From CAZNOG01 sp964574635 (GTDB taxonomy: Bacteria > Bacteroidota > Bacteroidia > Flavobacteriales_D > Cryomorphaceae), in the NCBI GenBank assembly GCA_964574635.1, contig CAZNOG010000003.1, positions 124,001-188,000 of the forward strand: a DNA stretch of 64,000 nt. Reading direction: 5' to 3'. Below are positions 35,258-43,445 of this stretch, piece by piece (the stretch's first letter is position 1; each line of letters opens with the position of its first letter). Made by a program: the position numbers and the translations under genes. The notes beneath the pieces are model-generated. The model searched no databases and had not been told where the DNA came from. It saw only the letters and a list, made by a program, of their open reading frames with translations.

Positions 35258-36168
35258 GTGCCCGACGACATATCGTTCTCGTGCTGTCCATTCTGGCGGT
35301 TGCCACCGTGCAGGCCCAACAGCATTCGATATACTCCCAGTACATCTTTAACTTGTATTCGGTGAATCCGGCTTACGCCGGCGAGTGCGAAGGACTTGCC
35401 ACGGGATTGAGTTACCGCGCGCAGTGGGTGGGCTTTGACGGTGCTCCCACTACCGGCGAGTTTTATGCTCATTCCCCCTTGGGAAATCAAAATATGGCGG
35501 TGGGGATCCAGGTTCGGAACGACCGCATCGGGGCGCGCGATAACACGAGCTTTATGGCCACGTATTCGTACAAAGTGAAGGTCGGCGAAAATGCGCGCTT
35601 GTCATTCGGCCTCAGCGCCGGAATGGCCAACCACACGTACCGCTGGGACAAACTAGAGTTTGCCGAGGGCTCCGATCCTCTCGCCGCGGAAAGCGAAGAA
35701 AACGTGTGGTCGCCCACCGCCGATTTCGGCGTGATGTTCGTTTCCAACAACGCGTACATCGGCGCGGCGGTCATTGGTGTCGACGGGGGCAAATTGCTTC
35801 GGTCGGAGCTGAGTGAAGCCCGACGAGAAAGGCTGTTCAACTTCGCCGCGGGCGTGGTGATCGACCTGGGGGAGGATTTTGCCCTCAAACCGTCCGGATT
35901 GGTGAAGTTGTCGACCGACGTGTTGCAATTCGACGCGGGGTTGGGTGCCAGATTTTTCAATGCGCTGTGGCTCACGGGAACTTACCGCTACGAATTCGGA
36001 TCGGTGTTTTCGGCGCATTATTACGTGAACGACAAGTTCCATTTCGGGTACGCTTTTGACTTGCCCTCCAACGAATTGTTGTCGCACCAAAATGGGACAC
36101 ATGAGATATTCATCGGTTTTGATTTGAATTATTATCCGAAAAAAGCGGCTTCGCCAAGACAATTCTGA
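35254..36168 (+). CDS. type IX secretion PorP/SprF family outer-membrane protein
   Basis: This 304-residue outer-membrane beta-barrel has a signal peptide (ends VATVQAQ) and the family start QHSIYSQYIFNLYSVNPAYAG. SprF-type proteins are needed for export or surface anchoring of a specific type-B cargo encoded upstream; here the cargo is the adjacent 246-residue protein. The barrel's C-terminal strands (EIFIGFDLNYY) are present. It overlaps the cargo gene by 4 bp and is followed 2 bp later by an OmpA-type gene, the usual operon order. Confidence 0.92.
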   Translation: MSARRHIVLVLSILAVATVQAQQHSIYSQYIFNLYSVNPAYAGECEGLATGLSYRAQWVGFDGAPTTGEFYAHSPLGNQNMAVGIQVRNDRIGARDNTSFMATYSYKVKVGENARLSFGLSAGMANHTYRWDKLEFAEGSDPLAAESEENVWSPTADFGVMFVSNNAYIGAAVIGVDGGKLLRSELSEARRERLFNFAAGVVIDLGEDFALKPSGLVKLSTDVLQFDAGLGARFFNALWLTGTYRYEFGSVFSAHYYVNDKFHFGYAFDLPSNELLSHQNGTHEIFIGFDLNYYPKKAASPRQF

Positions 36169-36170
36169 TC

Positions 36171-38351
36171 ATGTCACCTCCCCTTTTGCCCTCCGTTTAC
36201 CGCACGTACTTTCTCACCGTGGTTTTGACCGTGGTGGCGGCTTGTGCATTCGGGCAAAAGAAAACCGCACCTGAGTCGCATTGCGACCAAGTGGAAAGGG
36301 AATTGACCGCAAAGCGTTACCGCGAAGCGTATAGGCTGGCGATCACCTACACGGGATCGGATTGTGAGGCATCCCGATGGCAACTGCTGGTAGGCGAAGC
36401 GCTGATACTCACGGGGAGGTATGACGAAGGATTGGAGAAGCTGGAGGTGATCACCGGCGAGAAAGCCGATTCGCTTCGGGCGTACGTGAAGAGAATCCAA
36501 AATCCCACCGATGACGGCATCGGTTTTACCGTCTCGCCTTCTCCACTTTCCGACACCACGGCCAACAACCTGATCGTCAAAGGAGCCATGGGCGAACCTA
36601 TCGTGCTTCACGGCAAAGATCGCACGGTATCGGAATTTCCGATCAAGAGAAAACACAGCAACATTTACAGGGCACCGGAGGCGGGAGAACACACCCCCAA
36701 AGACCCTCTCCTTCAATCCTTTCTCACCCTGCCCGCCAAGGGTGTATTCCAATTGGGGCCGGGGAGCATGCTGCCCGACTCGACCGTAATTGTTACCGGC
36801 CAAGCCGGAGGCAGCCTCAGGGGTTCGGGCGGGTTGACGCTATTCCGCGTGGTCGACGGGAAGAGCCCGGAGACGTTTTCCGTTCCTTTTCCTGAGCATA
36901 CGTATGCGCACCCCGTTGTGTCGCCCGATGGCATGAAACTCATCGTGAGCAGCGATATGCCGGGAGGATTCGGAGGGATGGATTTGTGGGTGGTGACTCT
37001 CGGTCCGGACGGTCCCGGAGAATGGAAAAATGCGGGCCCGAGCGTAAATTCTCCGGCCAACGAAGTGTTTCCCGCCTTTGTGGGAGATACCTTGTACTTC
37101 GCGAGTGACGACCCCCGACGGTCCTTGGGAGGATACGACCTGTTCGTGTCTCCGCCTCCGCATGAGGAAGTCCATAATCCCGGACCGCCCTTGAACACCG
37201 TGTACGACGAAATCAACCCCGTGGGAATGGAGGGGAGGCTGAGGTACTTCGTGAGCAACCGCTCTTCGCTGATGAGGCTGGACGAAATTTTCGACGTGAA
37301 ACCCGTCGATGTCAGGGAAGTGTTTGAGGTGATTTACGGGCACATCGAGGCCGATCTGAAACGCGGAACGGAAGTTCAACTCGTCAACAACGACGGGGCC
37401 ATTCTCGATCGGGCCTACGTAGGCGAAGACGGCCGGTTCTCATTCGTGAACGTAAAAGGTGGAGAGTCTTACCGGGTGATCTTGCCCGACGACAGTTTGG
37501 CCGCCGGCGATGAACTTTTTATTTACGACTCCAACAAAACACTAGTGAAACAAGTGCGCTCCACCGGCGGCAACAGTTTTTATCTCGAGCTTCTGACGCC
37601 AATGGATTACCTCCTCGACAAGGTGGTCAACAAGGACGAAAGCGTGCTGACCGTCGATATTTTGGGCCTGCTGCAATCGAAAGGCGACAAAAAGGAGGGA
37701 GTGAACATCATCCTTCAAGACAGCAACGGAAACGTGGTTGGGCGTACATCCACCTCCGTCGACGGTGGATTCCGCTTTGAAGACGTGAGCCCGGATACCA
37801 GGTATTCCATCCGCACCGACGTGACCGACCCCGAGGCGGTTATCCATATTTACAACGACCGGGGTGAATTGTTGGAGAAAATCGCGCCTACCCGAGGAGG
37901 GGAATTCGTCTACGTGAGATTGAAAGACGATGAGCGGACCATTACCATCACCAACGAAGAGAGGAAGAAAATCACCATCTCGAAAGACGAAAGCTTTATG
38001 CTGCCGTCGATTTACTATGAATTGAACCGCGCGGAACTTACGGGGAAAAGTGCGCGTACATTGGACAAACTGATTGAGATATTGCGGGAAAACCAACACA
38101 TCGATATCGAACTCTCGGGACATACCGATTCCCGAGGATCGGCCGAGTATAACCTTTTACTGTCCGAGCAACGTATCCAAAGCGTTGTGGACTACCTCGT
38201 AGGGTCGGGAATTCTCCGCAGCCGAATCGTCGGCCGAGGATACGGTGAGTCGCGGCTCTTGAATCACTGCTCCGACGGAGTGGATTGTACGGAGGAGGAG
38301 CATTCGGTGAACAGGAGAACCGAATTGAAGATTATCGAAAAAACATATTGA
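36171..38351 (+). CDS. PorE-like OmpA protein (PD40 + regulatory-like repeats + OmpA), copy 1
   Basis: This 726-residue cell-envelope protein has an N-terminal signal segment (to about residue 28) and a TPR-like helical region (about 38-110). A PD40/WD40-like propeller part (HPVVSPDGMKLIVSS, NEVFPAFVGDTLYFASDD) and two carboxypeptidase-regulatory-like beta domains (about 385-445 and 500-560) follow. A C-terminal OmpA peptidoglycan-binding domain ends the protein (ELSGHTDSRGSAEYNLLLSEQR). This order resembles PorE of Porphyromonas, which links the type IX machinery to peptidoglycan. It is encoded between PorP/SprF and a second OmpA gene, so it probably serves the same surface system. Confidence 0.88.
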   Translation: MSPPLLPSVYRTYFLTVVLTVVAACAFGQKKTAPESHCDQVERELTAKRYREAYRLAITYTGSDCEASRWQLLVGEALILTGRYDEGLEKLEVITGEKADSLRAYVKRIQNPTDDGIGFTVSPSPLSDTTANNLIVKGAMGEPIVLHGKDRTVSEFPIKRKHSNIYRAPEAGEHTPKDPLLQSFLTLPAKGVFQLGPGSMLPDSTVIVTGQAGGSLRGSGGLTLFRVVDGKSPETFSVPFPEHTYAHPVVSPDGMKLIVSSDMPGGFGGMDLWVVTLGPDGPGEWKNAGPSVNSPANEVFPAFVGDTLYFASDDPRRSLGGYDLFVSPPPHEEVHNPGPPLNTVYDEINPVGMEGRLRYFVSNRSSLMRLDEIFDVKPVDVREVFEVIYGHIEADLKRGTEVQLVNNDGAILDRAYVGEDGRFSFVNVKGGESYRVILPDDSLAAGDELFIYDSNKTLVKQVRSTGGNSFYLELLTPMDYLLDKVVNKDESVLTVDILGLLQSKGDKKEGVNIILQDSNGNVVGRTSTSVDGGFRFEDVSPDTRYSIRTDVTDPEAVIHIYNDRGELLEKIAPTRGGEFVYVRLKDDERTITITNEERKKITISKDESFMLPSIYYELNRAELTGKSARTLDKLIEILRENQHIDIELSGHTDSRGSAEYNLLLSEQRIQSVVDYLVGSGILRSRIVGRGYGESRLLNHCSDGVDCTEEEHSVNRRTELKIIEKTY

Positions 38352-38356
38352 CAGAC

Positions 38357-40558
38357 ATGATCCCCTTTAAATGTTTGATCCACAAGGTAAAACGTGTGCA
38401 CAAGCCCTTGTTGAGGGCCTTCGTTTTGATTCTGGTGTGTTACAGTCTCAACCCCTTGATGGCCCAACCGAAAAGAGCGGTGAATTTTTTCGAGGAGGGT
38501 CGATACGATCAAGCCATCCGGATACTCAAGAAGAACTTTTACCCCGATGCGGACGACGTGAAATCGGGAATTCTGTTGGCCGAAGCGCTGTATAAAACCC
38601 ACGACTACGAAGAGGCGTTGGACGTGCTCAATCTGATCAGCACGGATCGAATGACCGAAAGCAAGGAGATCCTTCTTTACGCGGACGTTTTGATCGCAAA
38701 CGACGACTTTTCCGGCGCTTACCTCGCGTTGATCGAGTGGTTGAGCATTTCCGAAACGGATGCCGACGCCTACGTGTGGCTGGACAAAACCGCCGATCTG
38801 TTGGGTTGGGATTCGCTTCGAACCTTTTCGGAAGTAGTGGAAATGGAAGGTTTGAACACCTACGCGAACGAATACGCTCCCTTCAAGGCCTCCAACGGAG
38901 ATCTGTGGTTCATATCCGACGTCAATTCCCTCCAAGCGGTCTTTCCCGCGGCATTCACCAATCAAAACGTTCACTTGTACCACCGCGCGAGCATTTCACC
39001 CACCGATTCCCTGAAGGTCGTGAAACCGGGAATGCTGATGAAAACGCGTGAGTACTATTACCACGACGGGGCGCTCACCCGGATTCCACAGCAAGAAGAG
39101 TACGCCTTGACCCTTCGGGAGATCGACGGGTTGCAGCACGCTTTGAAAACGGGGATTTATTTCAGCCACCTAACAGGTGCGGAAGACGACGTTCGACCCT
39201 TCGAGTACAACGGGAAATTCAATACCGGTCACCCCACTTTTTCCATCGACGGCACGCGAATGTATTTCGCCTCGGACCGAAAAGGGGGGTATGGAGGCAT
39301 GGATATCTGGTACAGCGATTACCACGAAGGCGTGTGGTCCGAACCCGTAAACCTCGGCCCGGAAGTCAATACATCCGCCAACGAGGTCTACCCCACGTGG
39401 CACAACTTCCGACTTTTCTATTCCTCCGACCGCCGCGACATGGGGTACGGCGGACTGGACGTGTATTACGTCAGCTTGCTGAACAAACCCTACAAGCCCT
39501 ACAATTTGCGCACGCCGATCAACACCGCGTACGACGATTTCTCCATCCATTTTACCAAGCAATCTTCGGGGTACATCGCGTCGAACCGCCTGGGCGGAGC
39601 GGGTGGAGACGACATCTACGCAATGATTTTCGTGCCCGAGCAAATGCCCATAGACACCATCGAATTCAAAATCTTCCCCCTCAGCGACACACCCCCCTTG
39701 GTGGCGGTTTACGACATGGAAGGAGTGCGCGTAGCCGAAGCGTACCCCGACGAGTACGGCATCGCGTCCTTCGCGGGTTTGTCCACCGCTTCGGTGTACC
39801 GACTGGAGGTAGAGGGCGAAGAGAACACGGATTACACCATTTTCGGAGTGGATGAAATGGGCGGCGAACGTCGCGGTGAAGAAACGTCGAAAAACAACCT
39901 CCATTTTGAAGTATTGGAGGATCAGATTCTCCGCTTCGTGCGAGAAGAACCGGCGATGGCCGCCACCGAATCGACCGGAGGTTCGGAAGATACCGACGCT
40001 TCGGAAGGGCAAGCACTCACGGCGAGTGCCGATGAGGGAGGAACTCACGCGGAAGCCGGGGGAAGCGATGAAAAACCGGCCGGAAATTGGACCACGGAAT
40101 CGCAAAAAGACTCTGAGTTGAAGACCCTTCCCGAAGGGATGAAATACTTGAAATCCATTCCCAACGTATACTACGATTTCGACCGGTTCCACTTGCGTGA
40201 AGACGCCAAGAAAGACCTCGACGAGCTCGCCGAGGTGATGTTGGAAAATGAGTATCTCGTGGTTCACGTGATTTCCCACACCGATTCAAGGGGAGCCAAA
40301 GCATACAACCAGCGGCTCTCCGAGAGACGCGCCAAGAGCGTAATCGATTACTTGCTGGAAAAAGGCATCACCGCCGACCGAATGACGTCGGAGGGCAAAG
40401 GCGAGATGGAGCCGACCAACGGCTGCAAAGACGGAGTGTGGTGCTCCAACGAAGACCACGCGCTGAACCGCAGGACGGAGTTCGTTTTCTCGAGAAGGAA
40501 TGCCCCCACGGCCGATTTGGGGAATGCGTCCGGCGGAGAGCCCGCCGCGCATCAATAG
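38357..40558 (+). CDS. PorE-like OmpA protein (TPR + PD40 + OmpA), copy 2
   Basis: This 733-residue protein starts at ATG 38357, five bases after the previous stop. Its signal region runs MIPFKCLIHKV...LNPLMAQ. TPR-like helices follow (about 30-130), then a PD40 propeller (HPTFSIDGTRMYFASDRKGGYGGMDIW, then NEVYPTW), a regulatory-like beta domain and an acidic low-complexity linker. The OmpA domain closes it (HVISHTDSRGAKAYNQRLSERR). Overall order matches PorE and copy 1, although sequence identity between the two copies looks low outside motifs. Its stop overlaps the convergent PurF-like gene by 7 bp. Confidence 0.88.
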   Translation: MIPFKCLIHKVKRVHKPLLRAFVLILVCYSLNPLMAQPKRAVNFFEEGRYDQAIRILKKNFYPDADDVKSGILLAEALYKTHDYEEALDVLNLISTDRMTESKEILLYADVLIANDDFSGAYLALIEWLSISETDADAYVWLDKTADLLGWDSLRTFSEVVEMEGLNTYANEYAPFKASNGDLWFISDVNSLQAVFPAAFTNQNVHLYHRASISPTDSLKVVKPGMLMKTREYYYHDGALTRIPQQEEYALTLREIDGLQHALKTGIYFSHLTGAEDDVRPFEYNGKFNTGHPTFSIDGTRMYFASDRKGGYGGMDIWYSDYHEGVWSEPVNLGPEVNTSANEVYPTWHNFRLFYSSDRRDMGYGGLDVYYVSLLNKPYKPYNLRTPINTAYDDFSIHFTKQSSGYIASNRLGGAGGDDIYAMIFVPEQMPIDTIEFKIFPLSDTPPLVAVYDMEGVRVAEAYPDEYGIASFAGLSTASVYRLEVEGEENTDYTIFGVDEMGGERRGEETSKNNLHFEVLEDQILRFVREEPAMAATESTGGSEDTDASEGQALTASADEGGTHAEAGGSDEKPAGNWTTESQKDSELKTLPEGMKYLKSIPNVYYDFDRFHLREDAKKDLDELAEVMLENEYLVVHVISHTDSRGAKAYNQRLSERRAKSVIDYLLEKGITADRMTSEGKGEMEPTNGCKDGVWCSNEDHALNRRTEFVFSRRNAPTADLGNASGGEPAAHQ

Positions 40559-42450
40559 GCCCTTTCGCTTCGGCCTTCGTAAAAATTCACGTATGCGCGG
40601 TTGACCACGCGGTTGCCGCCCGGAGTGGGATAGTTTCCCGAAAAGTACCAGTCTCCGCGATGGTCGGGACAAGCCGCGTGAAGTCCCTCGAGGTTTTGAA
40701 ACAGGATGTCCACTTCGCAACCGAGGTCTTCGGGGGTGAGCAATTCTGAAATTTCTTTTGAAATCTCGTCGGGCGTGAAAGGATCGTAGATGGCTTTTAC
40801 GTGGTTTACCTGCTCGGCTTTGGGCAGATCGACCGCTTGTTTGCATTTCCGGTACACCTCTTCGATCACGTGTTGCCTTCCCGTTTTTTTCAGCAGGCTG
40901 ATGGCGGCTTTGAAGGCGATGAACTCGCTGAATTTTGCCATGTCTATGCCGTAGCAATCGGGGTAGCGGATTTGGGGGGCGCTGGATACCACCACGATCT
41001 TTTTGGGTTTCAGTCGGCTAAGGATCCGGATGATGCTTTGTCGCAGTGTGGTTCCACGCACGATGCTGTCGTCGATCACCACGAGGGTATCTTCGGGATG
41101 AACGGTGCCGTACGTGATGTCGTACACGTGTGCGACCATGTCCTCCCGGGATTCGTCCTGGGTGATGAATGTGCGCAATTTGGCGTCTTTCACGGCGATT
41201 TTCTCCATGCGGGGCCGCATTTCCAGGATTTCCCGCAGTCGTGCGGGACTGAGGTCTTTGCCCTCTTGGAGTATCATTTCTTCCTTGCGTCGGTTCAGGA
41301 AGTCTTCGAGGCCCTTCATCATTCCGAAGAACGCCACCTCGGCGGTGTTGGGGATGAAGCTGAACACGGCGTGATCCAAATCGTGCCCGATGCTTTCGAG
41401 CACTTTGGGGACCACGGTTTTACCCAAGGTCAAACGTTCACGGTAAATATCGCGGTCCGAACCCCGTGAGAAATAGATGCGCTCGAAAGAGCAGGACAGT
41501 TTTTCTCCGGGTTCGAGGATTTCCTCCACGCGGAGCTCCGCGTTGTGGTCGATGATGACGGCGTTTCCCGGTGGAATTTCCCGGATGGAGGCGGCGGTTA
41601 CGTTGAAGGCCGTTTGTATCACGGGTCTTTCCGACGCCACCACGGCCACCTCGTCGTCTTCGAAGTAGAAGGCCGGCCGGATGCCGTTGGGATCGCGGAG
41701 CACGAACGCGTCGCCGTGACCGAGCATCCCGGCCATGGCGTAGCCGCCGTCCCAGTCTTCGGCCGCTTTTCGCAGCACGGTGGCGACGTCGAGGTTTTCG
41801 ACGATTTTTCGAGTGACGGTGACCTTGTTGTAACCCAGGGAGCGGTAATGCGCCACGAGCCGATCGTTTTCCTCATCGAGAAAATGACCGACTTTTTCGA
41901 GCACGGTCACGGTATCGGATTTTTCCTTGGGGTGCTGGCCGATACTGACGAGGAGTCCGAAGAGTTCGTCGACGTTGGTAAGGTTGAAGTTTCCCGCCAA
42001 GACGAGGTTTCGCGTCATCCAGTTGTTTTGGCGCAGGAAGGGGTGGCAGCTTTCAATTCCGTTTTGGCCGAAGGTGCCGTAGCGCACGTGACCGAGGAAG
42101 AGCTCTCCGGTGAAGGCCATGTTTTGTTTCAGCCACTCCACGTCGTGGAGTTTTTCCTCGTCGCGCTCGGCGAGATCGCGGAAGCGGCGGTTGATGTATT
42201 GGAAGGTGTCTTGGATGGGTTGCGGGGAGTTGCTGCGGTACCTGCTGATGAATTTCGTGCCCGGGGGCATGTTCAGTTTGATGTTGGCAACACCCGCGCC
42301 GTCCTGGCCGCGGTTGTGTTGTTTTTCCATCAGCAGGTAGAGCTTGTTCAACCCGTAGAAGGGCGTCCCGTACTTTTCGAGATAATGTGGCAGCGGCTTC
42401 TTGAGGCGGAGCAGGGTAATTCCGCACTCGTGTTTGATGGGGTCGCTCAT
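40552..42450 (-). CDS. purF: amidophosphoribosyltransferase paralogue, Bacteroidota long type
   Basis: This 632-residue enzyme has an N-terminal class II glutamine amidotransferase domain (glutaminase cysteine C9 in MSDPIKHECGI; RGQDGAG block; GHVRYGTFG) and a phosphoribosyltransferase domain with the PRPP motif VVIDDSIVRGTT. It would make 5-phosphoribosylamine from PRPP and glutamine, the first step of purine synthesis. It is about 130 residues longer than normal PurF and belongs to a divergent type I know from Bacteroidota, often present beside a standard PurF. The catalytic cysteine must be freed at the N-terminus, so removal of eight residues is implied, as in Bacillus PurF. Confidence 0.88.
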   Translation of the reverse strand: MSDPIKHECGITLLRLKKPLPHYLEKYGTPFYGLNKLYLLMEKQHNRGQDGAGVANIKLNMPPGTKFISRYRSNSPQPIQDTFQYINRRFRDLAERDEEKLHDVEWLKQNMAFTGELFLGHVRYGTFGQNGIESCHPFLRQNNWMTRNLVLAGNFNLTNVDELFGLLVSIGQHPKEKSDTVTVLEKVGHFLDEENDRLVAHYRSLGYNKVTVTRKIVENLDVATVLRKAAEDWDGGYAMAGMLGHGDAFVLRDPNGIRPAFYFEDDEVAVVASERPVIQTAFNVTAASIREIPPGNAVIIDHNAELRVEEILEPGEKLSCSFERIYFSRGSDRDIYRERLTLGKTVVPKVLESIGHDLDHAVFSFIPNTAEVAFFGMMKGLEDFLNRRKEEMILQEGKDLSPARLREILEMRPRMEKIAVKDAKLRTFITQDESREDMVAHVYDITYGTVHPEDTLVVIDDSIVRGTTLRQSIIRILSRLKPKKIVVVSSAPQIRYPDCYGIDMAKFSEFIAFKAAISLLKKTGRQHVIEEVYRKCKQAVDLPKAEQVNHVKAIYDPFTPDEISKEISELLTPEDLGCEVDILFQNLEGLHAACPDHRGDWYFSGNYPTPGGNRVVNRAYVNFYEGRSERAY

Positions 42451-42479
42451 CGATGAGACTCGGTCGACATTTGGAAATG

Positions 42480-42487
42480 CAAAATTA
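42480..42487 (-). promoter_or_regulatory. -7 box for the PurF-type gene
   Basis: On the minus strand TAATTTTG matches TAnnTTTG, 29 bases before the ATG at 42450. No PurR-like palindrome was seen in the 150 bases upstream. Confidence 0.5.
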
Positions 42488-42597
42488 CGGTTTTAAGTCG
42501 GTATAAGCACGGCCTTCGCAATGCGATCTTCTCGACGGAAGGTGGAGGATCAGGCCCATTCGACCCACGGAAAAAACGCAAATGAAGCCCGAGGCAA

Positions 42598-43017
42598 TCA
42601 GTAAAGTTCTTCCACCCTTTCGGAAACTTTTTCGCCGAGAACTTTGATGATGCGCCTGTTGGCTTCGTCTTTCATGGATGCGTAGACTTCGTATTCCTCC
42701 AGCGTCATCATGCCCACCACCGATGCGATCATGGAATTGCGGATGCGTGTATCGTGATCCAACACCTCCTCCACATAATCGGTTTGTACTTTCCGCTTGT
42801 AGGCGTTGAATACGGGTTTGAATTTTTTGATGAAGTGTCTGAACTGGGCCAATACCATCATGATTTGGACGTTGACGATGGGGCGGATGGTAAATTCTTC
42901 GAATTGTTCGGAATTCGAGATGGGTACCCGGCCGGCAGTTTGGTTTTTACCGTCCCTTCTCATTCTCAACAGCCACTCGTCACGGGAGGTGGCCGTCACT
43001 GAAATTTCTTTTTCCAC
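42598..43017 (-). CDS. hypothetical soluble protein
   Basis: The longest frame starts at 43062, but the -7 box at 43047-43054 lies inside that stretch. The GTG at 43017 (VEKEISVTATSRDEWLLRMRRDG) is the likeliest start, giving 139 residues. The protein is charged, with a helical middle (NVQIMMVLAQFRHFIKKFKPVFNAYKRKV) and acidic ending; it has no signal, membrane span or motif I recognise. Codon use is like its neighbours. It lies upstream of the PurF-type gene on the same strand, 147 bp away. A later ATG at 42963 is possible. Confidence 0.6.
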   Translation of the reverse strand: MEKEISVTATSRDEWLLRMRRDGKNQTAGRVPISNSEQFEEFTIRPIVNVQIMMVLAQFRHFIKKFKPVFNAYKRKVQTDYVEEVLDHDTRIRNSMIASVVGMMTLEEYEVYASMKDEANRRIIKVLGEKVSERVEELY

Positions 43018-43046
43018 AGCACAAATAATTTCAAAACGTTGAATTG

Positions 43047-43054
43047 CAAAAATA
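43047..43054 (-). promoter_or_regulatory. -7 box for the hypothetical gene
   Basis: On the minus strand TATTTTTG matches TAnnTTTG. It ends 29 bases before the GTG at 43017 and rules out the ATG at 43062 as start if the promoter is real. Confidence 0.5.
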
Positions 43055-43098
43055 CAAAGCATTTACCAGAGCGTGGGAAGGGGGGCTTGTTCGGAAAG

Positions 43099-43287
43099 GC
43101 GATGGTGGAGATGCGACCCATCGCGCGAGGTGGAAGGGCGGCATCCCGGCCACGGCGCATGCGCGGTGCCGCCGTCCGTCCGGGAGCGACGCGAGAAGCT
43201 CCCCGGCGGCGTTGCGGCACCGGCATGTCGCCGTGGACGGATACAGCCCGTACACCGACCCCCGGGCACACGGTGATGAGCCGACCG
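43099..43287 (+). ncRNA. structured GC-rich intergenic element, copy 1 (candidate RNA or folded repeat)
   Basis: The 428-bp gap between the hypothetical gene and ileS contains this folded element. An accessory hairpin (GCGATGG 43099-43105 with CCATCGC 43118-43124) comes first. The main stem pairs 43150-43172 with 43214-43236 in three helices: CCACGGCG/CGCCGTGG, CATGC/GCATG and CGGTGCCGC/GCGGCACCG. ATCC/GGAT pairs outside it. The apex has CCGGGAGC/GCTCCCCGG closing a loop with GAGAAGC. A tail (43243-43269, ACAGCC...GGGCAC) and a small hairpin with a 7-base loop (43271-43283) follow. The same plan recurs at 59553-59714. Short frames here are arginine/proline-rich shadows. No promoter was seen for it. 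Confidence 0.55.
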
Positions 43288-43413
43288 AATACAACCCTCC
43301 GCCCGGGAAACTCGGGAAGATCGAGTTCCTTCCGGGGTCGCGCCCAAAATCCCTTCTTCATCCGACACAGTGCATTGCGCCTCCGGCATGGGTGCATTCA
43401 CGATGGGATTCCC

Positions 43414-43421
43414 TACCTTTG
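43414..43421 (+). promoter_or_regulatory. -7 box for ileS
   Basis: TACCTTTG matches TAnnTTTG, 24 bases before the ileS ATG. The short leader leaves no room for a T-box, which is also not expected in this phylum. Confidence 0.5.
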
Positions 43422-43445
43422 CGCGTTTGAAAAACAGGTGATCGC

